From the NCBI GenBank assembly GCA_020064725.1, contig JAGTWJ010000010.1, positions 1,240,001 to 1,304,000 on the forward strand: DNA of 64,000 nt. Direction: 5' to 3'. The stretch comes from Drechslerella dactyloides. Taxonomy: Eukaryota; Ascomycota; Orbiliomycetes; Orbiliales; Orbiliaceae. A model generated the notes under the pieces. It was not told the origin of the DNA, did no database searches, and was given only the letters and a program-made list of their open reading frames with translations. Within the stretch, counting starts at the first letter, position 1, and each line of letters starts with the position of its first letter. Below, one piece after another: positions 10,383 through 23,034 of this stretch. A program made the translations under genes and the position numbers.

Positions 10383-12330
10383 ATGGCCGCCGCGTCGCCG
10401 TCAGAAACGACACCGCTGCTGTCCTCATCCTCGTCCTCGCCATCGGACCTCCACCACCCTCCTCTCCCCCACACCAGCAGCATCCCCGACGATGACACGA
10501 TCAAGCCCCTCCTCCCGCCCGACGAGGAGAACATCCTCGCCGATGTACCCGCCGTATCGCTCGCCGCCGTGCTACCATCGCTTATGATCGGTGTCTTCCT
10601 GGCCGCAATGGACAACCTCATCGTCGCATCAGCGTATGGGCGGATCGGGAGCGACCTGCACGAGCTCTCGAAGACATCGTGGATCGCAGCCGCCTACCTC
10701 GTCACGACGACGTCCATCCAGCCGCTGTACGGGAAGCTGAGCGACATCTTTGGCCGGAAAGCCTGTCTTTTGTTCGCGTATGTCGTCTTCGCGGCGGGCA
10801 GCGGGTGGTGCGGACTGGCGAGGAGTATGGACGAACTGATCGTGGGGCGGGCGGTGGCCGGCGTTGGCGGCGGGGGGATGACGACGCTGGTTGCTATTCT
10901 TATGACGGATGTGATTCCGTTGCAGAAGAGGGGGACGTGGCAGGGGATTGTGAATATCGTGTTTGCACTTGGTGCGTCGACGGGGGCGCCGTTGGGAGGT
11001 CTTCTGGCCGATAGCGTCGGGTGGCGGTGGTGAGTCCGTTTTATCTACCTAACCTTCCTTACACGTTCTATTCCACATCGTATCCGGCAGGATGTATGGA
11101 GTTTATGGGGGTGGCTTCACGGCTGATACTGAGGATGGTGTTACACAGGGCGTTTCTGTTCCAGGTCCCCGCGACGCTGCTCGCCGCGCTCCTCGTCGCC
11201 GTCTTCCTCAACATCCCACACACGCACGCGGAGGCCGGCTCCACCGCGACAACCTGGTCGAAATTCCGGCGCGTCGACTTCCTCGGCGCTGCGACGCTCG
11301 TCTCCGCGGTCCTGACGCTTCTCATCGCGCTCGACCGCGGCGGCAACGTCTCCTGGCGCGATACTACCGTTCTCGTGACCGCTCCGCTTTCCACTGCCCT
11401 ATTCTGCGCGTTCGCATTTATCGAAGCCCGCGTCGCTAGCGACCCGTTCGCGCCCCCGCGTATAGTACTCGACCGTGGACTGCTATCGTGCTTCCTGGCC
11501 AATCTGTTCGCATTCGGCGGGTTCTTCGCTGTCATGTTTTATATACCGCTGTACTTCCAGGCCGTGCGCGGTCTCACCGCCTCGCAGAGTGGATTACGCA
11601 TGGTGCCGGCTATCGCGGGGTCCGTGACGGGCAGTCTTAGCAGCGGTATCATCATGCAGCGGACGGGCAAGTACTATGCGCTGACGGTGGTAGCGTACAG
11701 TCTTGTAATCGTGGGTGCTGTGCCGATAGTGTTATTCACAGGCGTGCTCGACAGCGGGCATTATACTCCCGTCGCGATGGGATTGGCGGTGATGGGATTC
11801 GGCAGCGGGATTGGAGTTACGAGCACATTGATTGCGCTGATCGCAAGAAGTGGGAGCCGGGATCAGGCTGTTGCTACGGCGGTGAGTTATCTGTTCAGAA
11901 GCCTGGGTAGCGTGGTTGGCGTGTCGGTTGCCAGCACGCTGTTGCAGGGCGAGTTGAGGGGACGGTTGAGGAGTGAGCTGGAGGGGCTGGTGGGGCGAGG
12001 CGAGGTGGATGAGATTGTGAGAAAGGTGACGGGGAGTTTGGAGTATTTGGGCGAGTTGAAGCCGGAGGTGCGCAGGGTGGTCGTGCGTGCATACGAAGAG
12101 GCTGTGAGATATGTGAGTATTATATCTCGGTTTCCCCATCCTTTTATTTGCTATGTTTGTCTTAAGATTCTCGCTGACTGTGTGTGCTTTTGTAGCCGTT
12201 CATGATGGCAGCGGTGTTTGGTGCTATGGCTGTTGCCGCGAGTTTGTTCATCATCGAGGAGCCGTTGAGGCGGGACAAGGCGGCCACACCACCGTCGGAG
12301 AGCGACGGGGACGATGTGCAGGAACAGTGA
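10383..12330 (+). CDS. MFS transporter, vacuolar basic amino acid type (VBA/Fnx-like)
   Basis: Exons 10383-11029, 11149-12112 and 12196-12330 give 581 residues, the usual length for 14-helix DHA2-type carriers. The family moves basic amino acids or similar cations into the vacuole by proton exchange. Diagnostic sequence includes AMDNLIVASAYGRIGSDL, SWIAAAYLVTTTSIQPLYGK, the MFS motif A GKLSDIFGRK (about 117-126), GRAVAGVGGGGMTT, KRGTWQGIVN and GAPLGGLLADSVGWRW. The last motif spans the first intron, and the junction restores WAFLFQVP. An acidic dileucine signal (E8-T-T-P-L-L) near the N-terminus fits AP-3-type sorting to the vacuole. The N-terminal 50 residues and the C-terminal 25 are polar tails. 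The last exon supplies the final helix (PFMMAAVFGAMAVAASLF). The substrate cannot be fixed from sequence. Confidence 0.92.
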
Positions 12331-15139
12331 GCAAGTGAGTAAGGTCTGCATCTGGGTGCATTGTATCATATCATATCATATCATCGGCTGGGTGCTTGGA
12401 GGTCGGCATGCATTATTTCATATGAATCCTGGGCGCGGTTATGGCTTTATGGGGGACGTGTAGGGATGCACAAGAGAATTGTGGTATTGTTGGCGCGCAC
12501 GTGGTATTATATCACTCATGTTACACAGGGCCGCTGTTACACAGAGCCGCGAAGTATTCACAAATCTTCAGCTCTGTCATATACACCTCAACCGTCTAAC
12601 GAGAGCTCGAGGCTCGAAGAGTCGACAGAGGGATCAATCCAATCAACAGGCTAAATCTCGGCTAGCGGCTAACTGCATACGGGGAAGTGCGTATTAGTTA
12701 CCAAAGAAATTCCCTTTTCCTCCTCGGTCAAGATTCTTGGTCCTGGATACAAAACAAGCATTCGGAAGGGCGTATATCCGGGGTAACCTTCGCGTTCGAG
12801 ATCCTGCTGTGAAACGTTAACCGCGCTCCCGGGTCTGTATTATAGGAAAGTAAGCGGCGCATGCATGCATAATAACGTATAACGAGTCCCGTGGGCCGCG
12901 CGGGCCAACCGATCGATCGATCGATCTATAACAGGGCTGGCAAGTGCGTGAGTGTCGATTGTATACTGTACTATATCGCCAGCTGTTATATATTAGATCC
13001 AACAGCGATCCGACTTGCTGGGTTTTAAGTGCCTTTGATATGATACAGTTGTGCGGCGCGTCGCAGCATTTGGATATATTACATTGTTATAACCTTACGG
13101 GCGTCGAGATATGCACGGTGGCCAACTGCCCGACTGTGCCGCCTACGTTCAGCCTTGTGGCGCGCATTGTTTGCGGACGATGGCGGTGTTGGAGAGGAAG
13201 GCGGCGGTCCAGACTCTTCTTCAGCGGCCGTGATGCGTATTGGGTTCCGGGCCGCTGGAAAGTTACATTTAACTTTGGGGAACCCTCCTAGAATCCTCCA
13301 TCCGTGACGACGACCTCGCCATCGACATTCATCACCACCGTCGACTTCGTACCATAAGGACTAATTATAAAGCACCGCCGCAGCGCACAGACAGCCGGCT
13401 GGTCTGGCGAGCATATGTACTCCGTATCTTCGGTAAGCCCGCCACCCAGACTCCGCAGACAGACACAGACCTGCTCACTGCACCTCCGCCAGACATCGCC
13501 AGACAGCCGGAATCGAAGCCCCAGAGAAAGTGGCCTGACCTTCTCCCCCCGCCGAGGACGCCCATGCATGCGGCACCGTCGATGAGCCCAGCCGTTGCCC
13601 TAATCCGACCCATCGCCGGCTCCACTTTTCCGGCCAGCGGATTCCCACCGCGCTTTCCTCAGGCCGCGCGCGAGTCAGGCTCTCGCTTACCCTCGTGAAA
13701 AAGCCCCGTCCGCGCAGCTCATTCGTCCGAACGAGGGAGTCCCTTCCACCCCCTTTTCAGCTGGTCGTCCTCCGAAGCGTCCTTTTGTTTCCTGCCTGTC
13801 CTTGTCGGCTGGTGCAGTGAACCCCCAGCCCTGCCAATCTGGCCCGTTGTCCGTCCAGTCCATGAAGAGCGAGAGAGCGAGAGAGAGAGCGAGCGAAAAT
13901 TTTGCTTTTCAGACAGATCCACCGACCCGACCCGATCATCTGGCACCTTTGGTCAGTCAAGTCATGCCCGACGGCTCCAGCGTCTGCTGCCAACTAAAGT
14001 AGCTAATCTCGTTCGAATCAATCGACCCCCTTCCTTGAATTTGAATTTCTCCTCCCCATCCATCGCCCCGGATCTCCGCCGTTCCGAGCCCGTACGAGAG
14101 GCCGAGGCCCCAGGCAAGGCAGACGCTCTAGAACCCTATCTTACACACACTTACATACGCACATCCTGCTTCTAAACTACTTACCTACATTAGCCGCCCG
14201 CAGCTCGTACGCAACAGCCGGCGTACCCGGCGGTCCTGGTATACTACCTTACTGACACGCCGAGGCGTGCTTGGTCCGCCTGATCGAGCGCTCGGCGGAG
14301 GTGGAGAGAGAGGAAGAGAGTCCTTAAAAATAATACATACTGGGAGCGGCGAGACAGCGGGAGCGCGTCTAGACGGGACCCGCACGATAGATAGCATTCC
14401 CTGCTCGCGTTTCTCGTGTCCCTTGCTTGGAATTTCATGCACGAGCTCGCGGTCTGCTGCTGCTGCCGGCAGACTTGATTGCCTTGCTCTCGCCTGTCCG
14501 TCTGCCTATATCTGCCTATCGCTCGCTTGCCCTGCGGACGGACGAAGAGGCGAGCGAGTAGGTCGTACCACCGCCGCGGGACCGTCACACCTGCGCTGCA
14601 GCGGGGCAAAAGAAAGCAAAGAAAGCAAAGAAAATATCGGAAAGTCGGCAACATCGATATCTGAAGGGGGTTCTGAAATTCCCCATCTCGGCTCCGACGG
14701 GACAGGGACGGTTTGCGAGCGCTTTGATAGGGCACCCCGCCTGCTCGCTTTGAGGCCGTCGTCGTTTTAATTTTCCTGTTTCGGCGCCCTCGTGCAGTTC
14801 GGCTGGCTGGGGCCTCTGGCTTATTTCCGCCGACGGAACGGACTTGACCCACTCACCCCGACGCTACGACGAGGACACGCGAGGAATACGAAATCCCATC
14901 CCCATCCCGTCGTCGGCGGCGCGGTTGGGAAATTTCGAACAAGGACAAGATATTTCTTGGCCCTCGAACACCGCCTGCTAGTGGCTGCAGCTAACGAGCT
15001 CCTCGCATACTTGACGTACGGGGCGTCGTGCTTTCACGCCTGTCTCGTTCGTTCGGTCTTGTGTTCCGGACCTGTTTTTTTTTTTTTTTAATACATACCT
15101 CTGCCCCACTCCCGCCCTTTCCTCCCTTTCTCCTTCCGA
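12331..15139. other. Long intergenic region and probable leader of the bZIP gene
   Basis: No protein gene is supported in 2.8 kb. Contents seen: an ATATC pentamer repeat (about 12365-12385), GATCGATCGATCGATC (about 12910-12925), a GAGA/GCGA-rich stretch (13867-13898), GAAAGCAAA repeats (about 14611-14631), and a T14 run at 15076-15089 close to the bZIP ATG. The 13.7-15.1 kb part is GC- and CT-rich with many short upstream ATG frames. It is probably a long regulated 5' leader or promoter. Confidence 0.5.
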
Positions 15140-17142
15140 ATGAGTGAGTCGTCGTCCTACATCCACTTCAAGCGCAGCGAGTCCGAAGACGCCCTTCCTG
15201 CTGGCGGCGGCGGCGGCGGCGGCTCCTCCGTCACCGGCAACGGCACTGGCTCGGTAACCGGAACACTAGCCTACTCCCCGCATAGTTCCGACATTCAGGA
15301 CATCGATGACGCGGGCAGCCCCGGGGACCAGTCACCCCCGGGCGCGGTCACCGACGGCCAGACGCCCGGCACCCCGCAGAGCCAAGGAGGCCAGCCGAAG
15401 AAGAAGACCCGCTCGCGGACCATCTCCAGCCTGACGGCGGAGCAGCTGGCGCGGAAGCGCGCCCACGACCGCGACGCCCAGCGTGCGATCCGCACGCGGA
15501 CCAAGAACCAGATCTCCGCGCTCGAGACCCGCGTGAAGGAGCTCGAGCACGAGAAGAACGAATGGGAGTTCAAGTACACCGAGCTGAAAAAGGAGCTCGA
15601 CCACGCCCTCGATGCTCTCGACGCCATCAAGCGGAACGGGTTGCAGCCCTCGTCAGCAGCGTCCGCCACGTCTGCATCCGTGGGGATGACATCCGCACCA
15701 ATTGGAATGCGGGGCCCGCTTGGCGTCACGAGCGGGAAGCCCCCGGTTATAGTCCGCGGAGACCCGAACTCCGCAGGATTCATGGAGACGAATGTTGAAG
15801 GTGGCGATGCCATGGCGTTGTCGACGACGGGAAAGGAATCCTCGGCTATGAGTCTGGATTTCGTGTGCCATGCGGGATTCCGCCCAAACGGGTACCGGCA
15901 GATACAGGACCAGCCGTACGAGTATACGTCGCGGAAGAGGTCGCTGGCGGATCTGAACAGCAGTTCGTCTAGTGATGGTATGTTTGTCGTCCCGCGTGCT
16001 CTTGTATCCGTAATCGTTATTTTCTTCTTCTTCTTCGTTATGCATGCATGCATGCATACGTTTAGCTGCGTTGTATTTCATTATCTCCGTGCCGTATTTA
16101 CGAATGTCTGTATGTGACGGCTAACAGGTTCCACGCAGTCTCGTCGGACCTCCTTCGGCGCGTCTCCGGCGCGCAATCCCTGCTCACCTCCTCCCCTTCC
16201 TCCACCGTCTACAGCATCCCCAGCGTGCAGTACCCGGGCACGTATTGCGTGCGCGCCAACGGCCACTGGGAGGTGATGCCGCGGCATTTACCCCCGACTT
16301 GTATTCTGGACCGCGTCTACCTGGAGTTCCTAGAGGAGCAGGCGCGGCTGCATCGGATGAATGGGACGCCGTTGTCGGTGCTCGCGGGCCCGCCGCAGCC
16401 GGACGTGACGTTCATCGTCAGTCCCGGGTCGCGGCCGCCGAGGAACGGACTGACGCAGGTTATGTCGGCGATTGTGGATACCTTTGGGGATTTGGTGCAG
16501 CTGCCTGAGCGGCTGGCGATTGTTTACGTGCTGTATATTTGGATGCGGGTGGGTTTTCTTATTCCTCCTTCCAGATCGATTTCAGTAGATCGGTTTGTGC
16601 TGACGGGTGTGGGTCCGCACAGTGGGCGATAAACCCAACGCAGGAGAGTTACGACAATATGCCGGAATACGTCAAACCTCGCCCATCGCAGCTGTTCACG
16701 GCGCGACCCATCTGGTTCGACCACATGCCCTGGTACGCATACCTGCATCCTTCCTTCCTTTCATAATCCGCTGCTTTGCAAGACAAGAGCGACTAATGGT
16801 GTTTTCAGGCCGATGACGCGCGATGTGATGGCGAAGAATCCAGAGCTGTACAGCAACACGGAGTTCAGCATCGAATACACCAGCTCACTCTCCGTAAACT
16901 GGCCGTACGACCCGGTTGACACGGTGATGCAGCTGTCGATAGGGGAGTATGTGATCAACCCGGTCTTCGAGGCGCATATCCGCAAGATCGAGAACTGGAG
17001 CTTGGGGTCGCGGTTTGTGGAGCTGTATCCGGATTTGGCGCCGCACGTGAGGGTTGTGGATCATCCGCCGGGGAAGAAGTTTGATATCCGGCTGCTCGAC
17101 GGCGCGATGGCGGCGTTGAGGGGGCGGAGGCCGATGTGCTGA
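15140..17142 (+). CDS. bZIP transcription factor with DUF3425 domain
   Basis: Exons 15140-15977, 16139-16548, 16623-16732 and 16809-17142 give 563 residues. It is a nuclear DNA-binding regulator of a family confined to fungi. The N-terminus is Ser/Gly-rich with a run of eight Gly. The basic region is at about 104-122 (ARKRAHDRDAQRAIRTRTKN) and is followed by a short coiled coil (LETRVKELEHEKNEWEFKYTELK). Exons 2-4 encode the DUF3425 domain: DLLRRVSGAQ, LPPTCILDRVYLEFL, LPERLAIVYVLYIWMRWAINPTQESYDNMP, RPIWFDHMPWPMTRDVM and the C-terminal block from NTEFSIEYTSSLSVNWPYDP on. All junction phases agree. The position that is usually Asn in the basic region is His109. Long non-coding flanks on both sides suggest complex regulation. 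Confidence 0.93.
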
Positions 17143-20100
17143 CACGTATATACGGATGCCCGACGTGTACGTACGCAGGGGTGCTGGTTGTATGGTGGGT
17201 GGGTAATGGTAATATGTATACTCGGCAAGAGGGGGGTGGAGGAGATGGCGGGTAAGGTATATAGTCTGCGTGGATGTCCTTTGCTGTAGATATTCAGGGA
17301 TTTGGACAAGTTTGGTTGAATTAGCATGGACGCGCGCAAGGTAAGGATACAAAAACCTCGGTAGCAACTGGCTTTCTTGTGTGCTTTTTTTTTTTTTTTT
17401 TTCTTGGTAGGCATTTTGGGACGGGATTGTTTGGACTCGGGATTTCTTGTTTCTTTTAACCATTCATTCGTTGGCGGGCTGGATTTGGACTTTGGACTTT
17501 GGACACGTTTGGTTTTCTTTGAAAATTCCCTTTCTTCCGTTCGTTTGGAGCTACAAAATTACGTACGCACGTTGGAGTTTACTTTTTTTTGTCTTCGTTC
17601 CTTTTTAAAAGCTACGGTGCATGTGCAGCCAGTGCCGTGTCGCCCGCTAGTATACTTGTCTACATGTTGAGTCGTCGCTGTGGTGTACTGTCTTGTCGTT
17701 AGTACTGGAGCGATTGTGTTCTTTTGCACGTATCCCCCCTCTCCTTCGTTTCTGTATACACGATCTCTTCCTTCGATGGATATCAGTACAACAGTCTCTA
17801 CACGTTAACAGCGAATCGGCGTCTGTTTCCAAGTGGGACGTCGATTTCAGCACACGATGGTTTGAAAGAAGGAAGGAAGAGGGGAGCGGAAAGAGGAGAG
17901 AAGGGATGTGGGAAGCTTAGGTCGCGTGGTGTATAACGTTACGTTACGTTTTAACGGGTCTTGTACATGTTCATAGGTTGGATTAGCTAGCTTAGGTAGG
18001 TACGTTAGAGCTTACGGACGGCGACGCGAATAACATTGGCACGACGCGCGGTGGGTCGATTGCAAGATCCTGCTCGTATATATTATTACTTGCGGTATCG
18101 TTCTTACTTATGCATTTTGATTTGCGCGTGACTTGACCTTGCTTAATTTCTACCTACAGTCAAAGTGGATGTTGTGGTTCTCTAGATCTCGTTGACTGTA
18201 TGTGTGGCCATTGCGGATGCCGACTTGTCGGTTTCTTTGCCCTGATGGTATACTACTCAGTTACAGCCGGCATCGTTACTTGATCGGATGGCGCGTATAT
18301 GGGCGGTGAAATGATCGGATCGTGAAGCTGCACGCTTCGTGAGGTTGGCGGGACATTCACAACGCGAAAACTACAACAATGTCTGCAGCCGACTGCGAAC
18401 TGCCCGCAGCCCGAATGCGCGACGGGAGCGGCTCGCAATCGGTATTCCTGCAGCTTGCGTCTGTTAGGGTATGTGGAAACTACATTCTAGCTAGTTCTGT
18501 TAATATCGCTGTGCTTACAAAGCGCGTGATTTGTTGCTTTTCCCTTTCAACATGTCAGTCAGAAGCCTGAAACTGTAGCTTAGGAGGCGATTCGAGGATG
18601 CATTTCACGATAAGGCTGAGCACCCAAACTTGATTATTACACGTTTTGGCAGGGTGGCATTTGCAAATCGTGTAAGAATAGCATCCCGTGGATATATATA
18701 TGGGATGAATAGAGCCGAAAACACTCTGCGCTCAGCATAAGTTGTGTCCATCGTGGAGTAGGACTCTTACGATTCGTGCACTAATCTTGATATAGGGGTA
18801 CGAGGAGTCTTTAAATTAGTACTTAGTTAAAGCGACAGCATGCATGGTAAACACAGTTGCTAACGTGCAGAGATTCGTATTGGCTCATATCGTAGGATCG
18901 AAGATTTCTATGAATATATCAATATCTCGAACCTTACATCGATAGTAACAAGATTTGGCAGGTGTGCAAGTTAAGGGGAACAAACGATTATCACATCCGT
19001 AATATTGTGTGAATCCGAGAGCTCGAGCGAACAAGCATAGGATCGCGGGAAGGGGATTCGTGGATATCTTGGCAGGGATATCGCTGGTATTTATACTTGT
19101 GCACAGCACCGACGACCTTTTCACGTATAAAATCTCGCGACAAGAATGAAACGCCAAAAGTTGCTTCGTTCACGAATTTGACAGACGCGGAGACGTTCTG
19201 GAAGCGGTCGTTGACGCATTCGTCCGTCGGAACCAAGGCTTGGTGGAACCCCGGAACCGTTAAACGTCATAGATCTTCCTATGCGCCAGGAAAATATAGG
19301 TGAGACAGATAACCGACAGGCTGCATGGTTCACTGGCGCGCGATCGGAAGCTGGCTAATGTAAGGTCATGCGGCCTTAGGAAAGTTGCCGTGTTCCGGAT
19401 ATCTGGCATGCGCGCATGCATGGAATTCTACGAATCATCGATTGATCGATTGATTCCATGGTGGATCCAGAAGCTGGAAGTGGCGCTGTCCCGTTTCGAA
19501 GTCCGTCGACCGACCGTCAAACCCGCTAAATTGTAGCAGCGTATTGTGATGATACTGGTAGAAAAATCGGTCGCTGGCATACGTGCGCATGGATGGGTTG
19601 GCGTCTGGGTTTCGAGCTCGAACGTTACGCGGAAGCCGTTTGAGGATGTCAGAGGTCGCCGAAGCCGTCCTGAAACGCCGTGACGAGAGCTCGCATATCG
19701 ACAGCTAGACATTCGCTGACGGTTGACGGTGCGACTAGCCGGATTCGGTAATACAACATCCCGGTCCGACGCCGCAACACCAGCTATCAGACCACAGCGC
19801 AGCAAACGTCGACGGACTCTCCGAATGGAGTTGTGATTCGAACCCGGATGCCAGGTTATATCTTGTTCGCTTGGAACGGCTTGGCACCGAGGGAGAAACT
19901 GGCTGACCTGCCGCGATGGTGTAAAGAAGTTTTCAGTATTCGATGTGATGCACTCGGTAGGGTTCATGAATTCATGTTCACCGCTAGGGCTGAAACGCGT
20001 CGACGTGCCAGAACCTGGGGATTCGGTGCATGCAGGTCGCGTTCCGTTATAAGTCGTCCGGTACACGGGAGATCTGATTCCTAGGGTCTTGATATATAAG

Positions 20101-20424
20101 AGTCGTTTTCGGATTCGAAGCTTCTGTCTTTTTTCGATGGACGGCACAGAACACGGATGAGCGACGAGGGAGCGTAGAATTGTTTCTTTCGTCCTTTTCT
20201 TTCCTTCTTTCACTTCAACGGCCTCTGGCAGGTCCGACAGGCTGTTCTGGTAACGCCTGTTTTTACCAACTAGTTTATTCTATCATTTTTTTCTTCTCAG
20301 CTTTATACGACTAGCGCTGCCTTGACGGTGTGCGTACGATTTTAATAATTCACGTTCTAGATTACCAGTTAGAGGTATATATAGACGCAGGTGACTGGTA
20401 TTTCATCTGTATCTGAGTAACAAG
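17143..20424. other. Intergenic region, bZIP 3' flank to secreted-repeat gene promoter
   Basis: No supported gene in 3.3 kb. A T18 run is at 17385-17402. A minus-strand open frame at 19428-20213 has no ATG context, no family likeness and a biased composition, so I do not call it. Confidence 0.5.
20376..20384 (+). promoter_or_regulatory. TATA box candidate for the secreted repeat protein
   Basis: TATATATAG lies about 40 nt before the ATG at 20425, which implies a very short leader and a strong, regulated core promoter. Confidence 0.45.
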
Positions 20425-23034
20425 ATGAAGGTTTCTACCCTTCTCGCGACCCTGCTCATTTCTGCGGCGTCTGTCCGGGCACAGCTGAATGGCGCGGTCC
20501 AAGCGGGAGGTGGTGGTATCAGAGACCTCGAGTTGGAGAAACGAGGTAAGTCGAACAATTTCAATGCGGACTCCCTATGGTCTGTTGCAACTTTGCAATT
20601 CGGCTACTGACATAAATTCAAAGATTTGGTATCCGCTCAGGACCATGAGGCCGGCCACCCATCCAGCCTTGTAGATGTCAGCCTCGCTGCCCCTACACCG
20701 TCAGCCGTGCCGGTCCTGGAAGCGGGAGCCGATGAGCTCGATGTATCAGCGGAGGAACTCGATGCAGCGGCAGAGGAATTCGAACTAACGCCTGCTGGTG
20801 CGGGACAGCAAAGGGGAGGCGCCAATCGCAATCTGCAAAGACTGCGGGCAGCGCAGAATCGTAACCGTCAAACGCAAAGACAGCGGGCAGCCCAGGCTCA
20901 ACGTCAAAGACAGCGCCAACAAGCAGCGCAGCGCCAGCGTCAAGGGCAGCGCCAGCGTCAAGGGCAGCGCCAGCGTCAAGGACAGCGCCAGCGTCAAGGC
21001 CAACGACAACGTCAAGGCCAACGACAACGTCAGGGGCAGCGTCAACGTCAAGGACAGCGTCAACGTCAAGGGCAGCGTCAGCGCCAGGGGAACGGTCAGC
21101 GTAGACAGCGTCAACAGCGAGATCTCGAGGCTGAAGCTGCCAGATATGTCGCTCCCAACGTCGGCACTCAGTTCTCTGCTGGTGATGAAAAGGCCGCGGA
21201 CACGCTGGTTCGTCGTGAGCCGCAGATTAACAATGGCAATAACGGCGTCCAGCCAGCACCACCCGTGAACCCTGCTCCTCCCGACGTTCAGCCACCTCAA
21301 AACCCTGCTCCATCTCAAAATCCCGCTCCGGTGGGTCCTACAGACAATCCGCCGCCTCCGGACCCCATCCCGACTGGTATCCCATCTAACAATACTGCCT
21401 TGCTGCCTATCCCGGGTTCCAGCGTGCCAGTTGATCCGGCTCCTGTCCCGAGTTCAGGTTTGCCCCCGGCTGATCCGGCTCCTGTTCCCAGTGCGCCCGT
21501 AAACACGGTCCCAACCTCCATCCCGAACCCTGTTGTTCCGACAAGCGCGCCTGTTATCCCCACCGGCAGTCCTGACCCCCCGGCAAACCAGCGGCCAGCC
21601 AACCCGGCCCGCCCGCGTCCTAGCTCCCGCCCCCAACGTCAGGCTCCTGGCCAAGGTCGGCAATCTCGCACAGGCGTACCACGGAATGGAGCCGGAAACG
21701 GAGGACGCCGGACACGGACTGCTCGTCCGCCCCGTCAGAGTGGACAGCCCCGTCAGAGTGGACAGCCCCGTCAGGGACAACCTGGCAACGGACGCGCTGG
21801 AAGGCCGTCACGATCTGCGATCTCTCGACAGAGCAGTGCCATTCAACCACAGCCCAGTCTCGCCCCGGATGGTGCCAACAACGGCAACGTGAGACAGCCA
21901 CCTCAAAGAGTTGGTGGCACTCAACCTCGCCCGAGCAATGCGCAGGGGCAGAGGAGCAGCCGGCCAGCCGGTGTACCGAGTGTCCCTGCGGTGCCGCAAA
22001 GGAGCATACCCGCTCGCGCCGCTCCGACTGCAAGTGTGCCTCAGCGGGGAGGACAACTTTCTCGCCCGCCTATCGGGGGTCAATTCTCTCAACCTGCTCC
22101 ACAAAGGAATGCCCAGCCCGCTCGTCCGACCCAAAGTGGTAGACCTCAGCCATCGAATGGTGCGCAGCCAGTTCGTCCACCACCACAGAGGGGTGCACAG
22201 CCAGTTCGCCCCGGCCAGTCCGCTAGGCCTCAGCCGTCAAGGCCTGCTGCTCAACCGTCGAGACCAGCTGCTCAACCGTCGAACCGGCCTCCTGTTCCAC
22301 CACCGCTTGCCAATGCTCCACCTCGGAGAGGAGCACAGCCAGCTCGCCCTGTTCAATCTGCTAGACCCCAGCCGTCAAGGGCCGCCCCTCGACCGGTTAA
22401 TCCTGCACCGCAGAGAGGAGCGCAGCCGGCGCGTCCCTCATCCGCTCCTCAAAGACCAGCTCAGCCGGCGCGTCCTCAGCAGCCTGCTCGACCTCAACAG
22501 CCGTCAGCGCGTCCCCAGCAGCCTGCCCGTCCGCAACAGCCCGCCCGCCCTCAGCAGCCGTCATCGCGTCCCCAGCAGCCAGCGCGACCTCAGCAGCCAG
22601 CGCGCCCCGTGCAGCCTGCTCCTCAAAGAGGCGCTCAACCCCAGAGGCCGGCGCAACCGCAAAGACCTGCCCAGCCGGCTCAACCTCAGAGACCAGCTCA
22701 GCCTCAAAGACCGACTCAACCTCAGAGACCGGCTCAACCCCAAAGGCCTAATCAACCCCAGAGGCCCGCTCAGCCCCAGAGACCCGCTCCTCAAAGGGGT
22801 GCACAACCTCAGAGACCTGCTCCTCAGCCCCAGCGGCCCGCTCCTCAGAGGCCAGCCCCACAGAGGCCAGCTCCGCAACGGCCAGCCCCTCAACGGCCAG
22901 CTCCTCAGCGACCTGCTCCTCAGCGACCAGCGCCGCAGAGGCCGGCTCCGCAAAGACCAGCTCCTCAACGCCCCGCGCAGCCAGCACGCCCTCCTCCTCG
23001 CCAAGGCGCGCGTGCCGCTGGTGTCGACGCCTGA
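20425..23034 (+). CDS. Secreted, Kex2-processed Gln/Arg/Pro repeat protein
   Basis: Exons 20425-20545 and 20624-23034 give 843 residues. Residues 1-19 form a clear signal peptide (cleavage after SVRA). A Kex2 site, LEKR, ends at residue 40 exactly where the intron falls. Next comes an acidic Ala/Glu-rich segment (about 60-95), then a Gln/Arg block made of the unit QRQRQG (repeat DNA at 20941-21102), then a second dibasic site (VRREPQ). A long Pro-rich region follows, with GAQPxRP and QPARPQQ units, ending in pure QRPAP repeats (22831-22980). No catalytic domain is present. The protein is predicted disordered and, after the acidic part, strongly basic. Plausible roles are a wall-associated or extracellular matrix protein, or precursor peptides released by Kex2; neither is shown. 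I do not recognise a named family. Confidence 0.85.
20941..21102 (+). repeat. 18-bp coding minisatellite, nine units
   Basis: Nine consecutive 18-nt units of the type CAAGGGCAGCGCCAGCGT, with a few third-position and AAC/CGC variants. They encode the six-residue QGQRQR period. There is no frame break. Confidence 0.9.
22831..22980 (+). repeat. 15-bp coding repeat (QRPAP), about ten units
   Basis: Tandem units such as CCTCAGCGACCTGCT near the 3' end of the gene, translated as PQRPA. Units vary at third positions, which suggests selection on the protein. Confidence 0.85.

Noticed and set aside
14244..14852. 202-codon minus-strand frame upstream of the bZIP gene
   Set aside because: Arg/Ser-rich low-complexity translation in the CT-rich leader, with overlapping open frames on the other strand.
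19830..19860. GGTTCGAATC on the minus strand, resembling a tRNA B box
   Set aside because: The T-stem does not pair, no A box is found at the right distance, and no acceptor stem forms.
19428..20213. 261-codon minus-strand open frame upstream of the repeat gene
   Set aside because: Arg/Ser/Thr-rich without domains, and it covers the promoter side of a gene with a clear TATA box.
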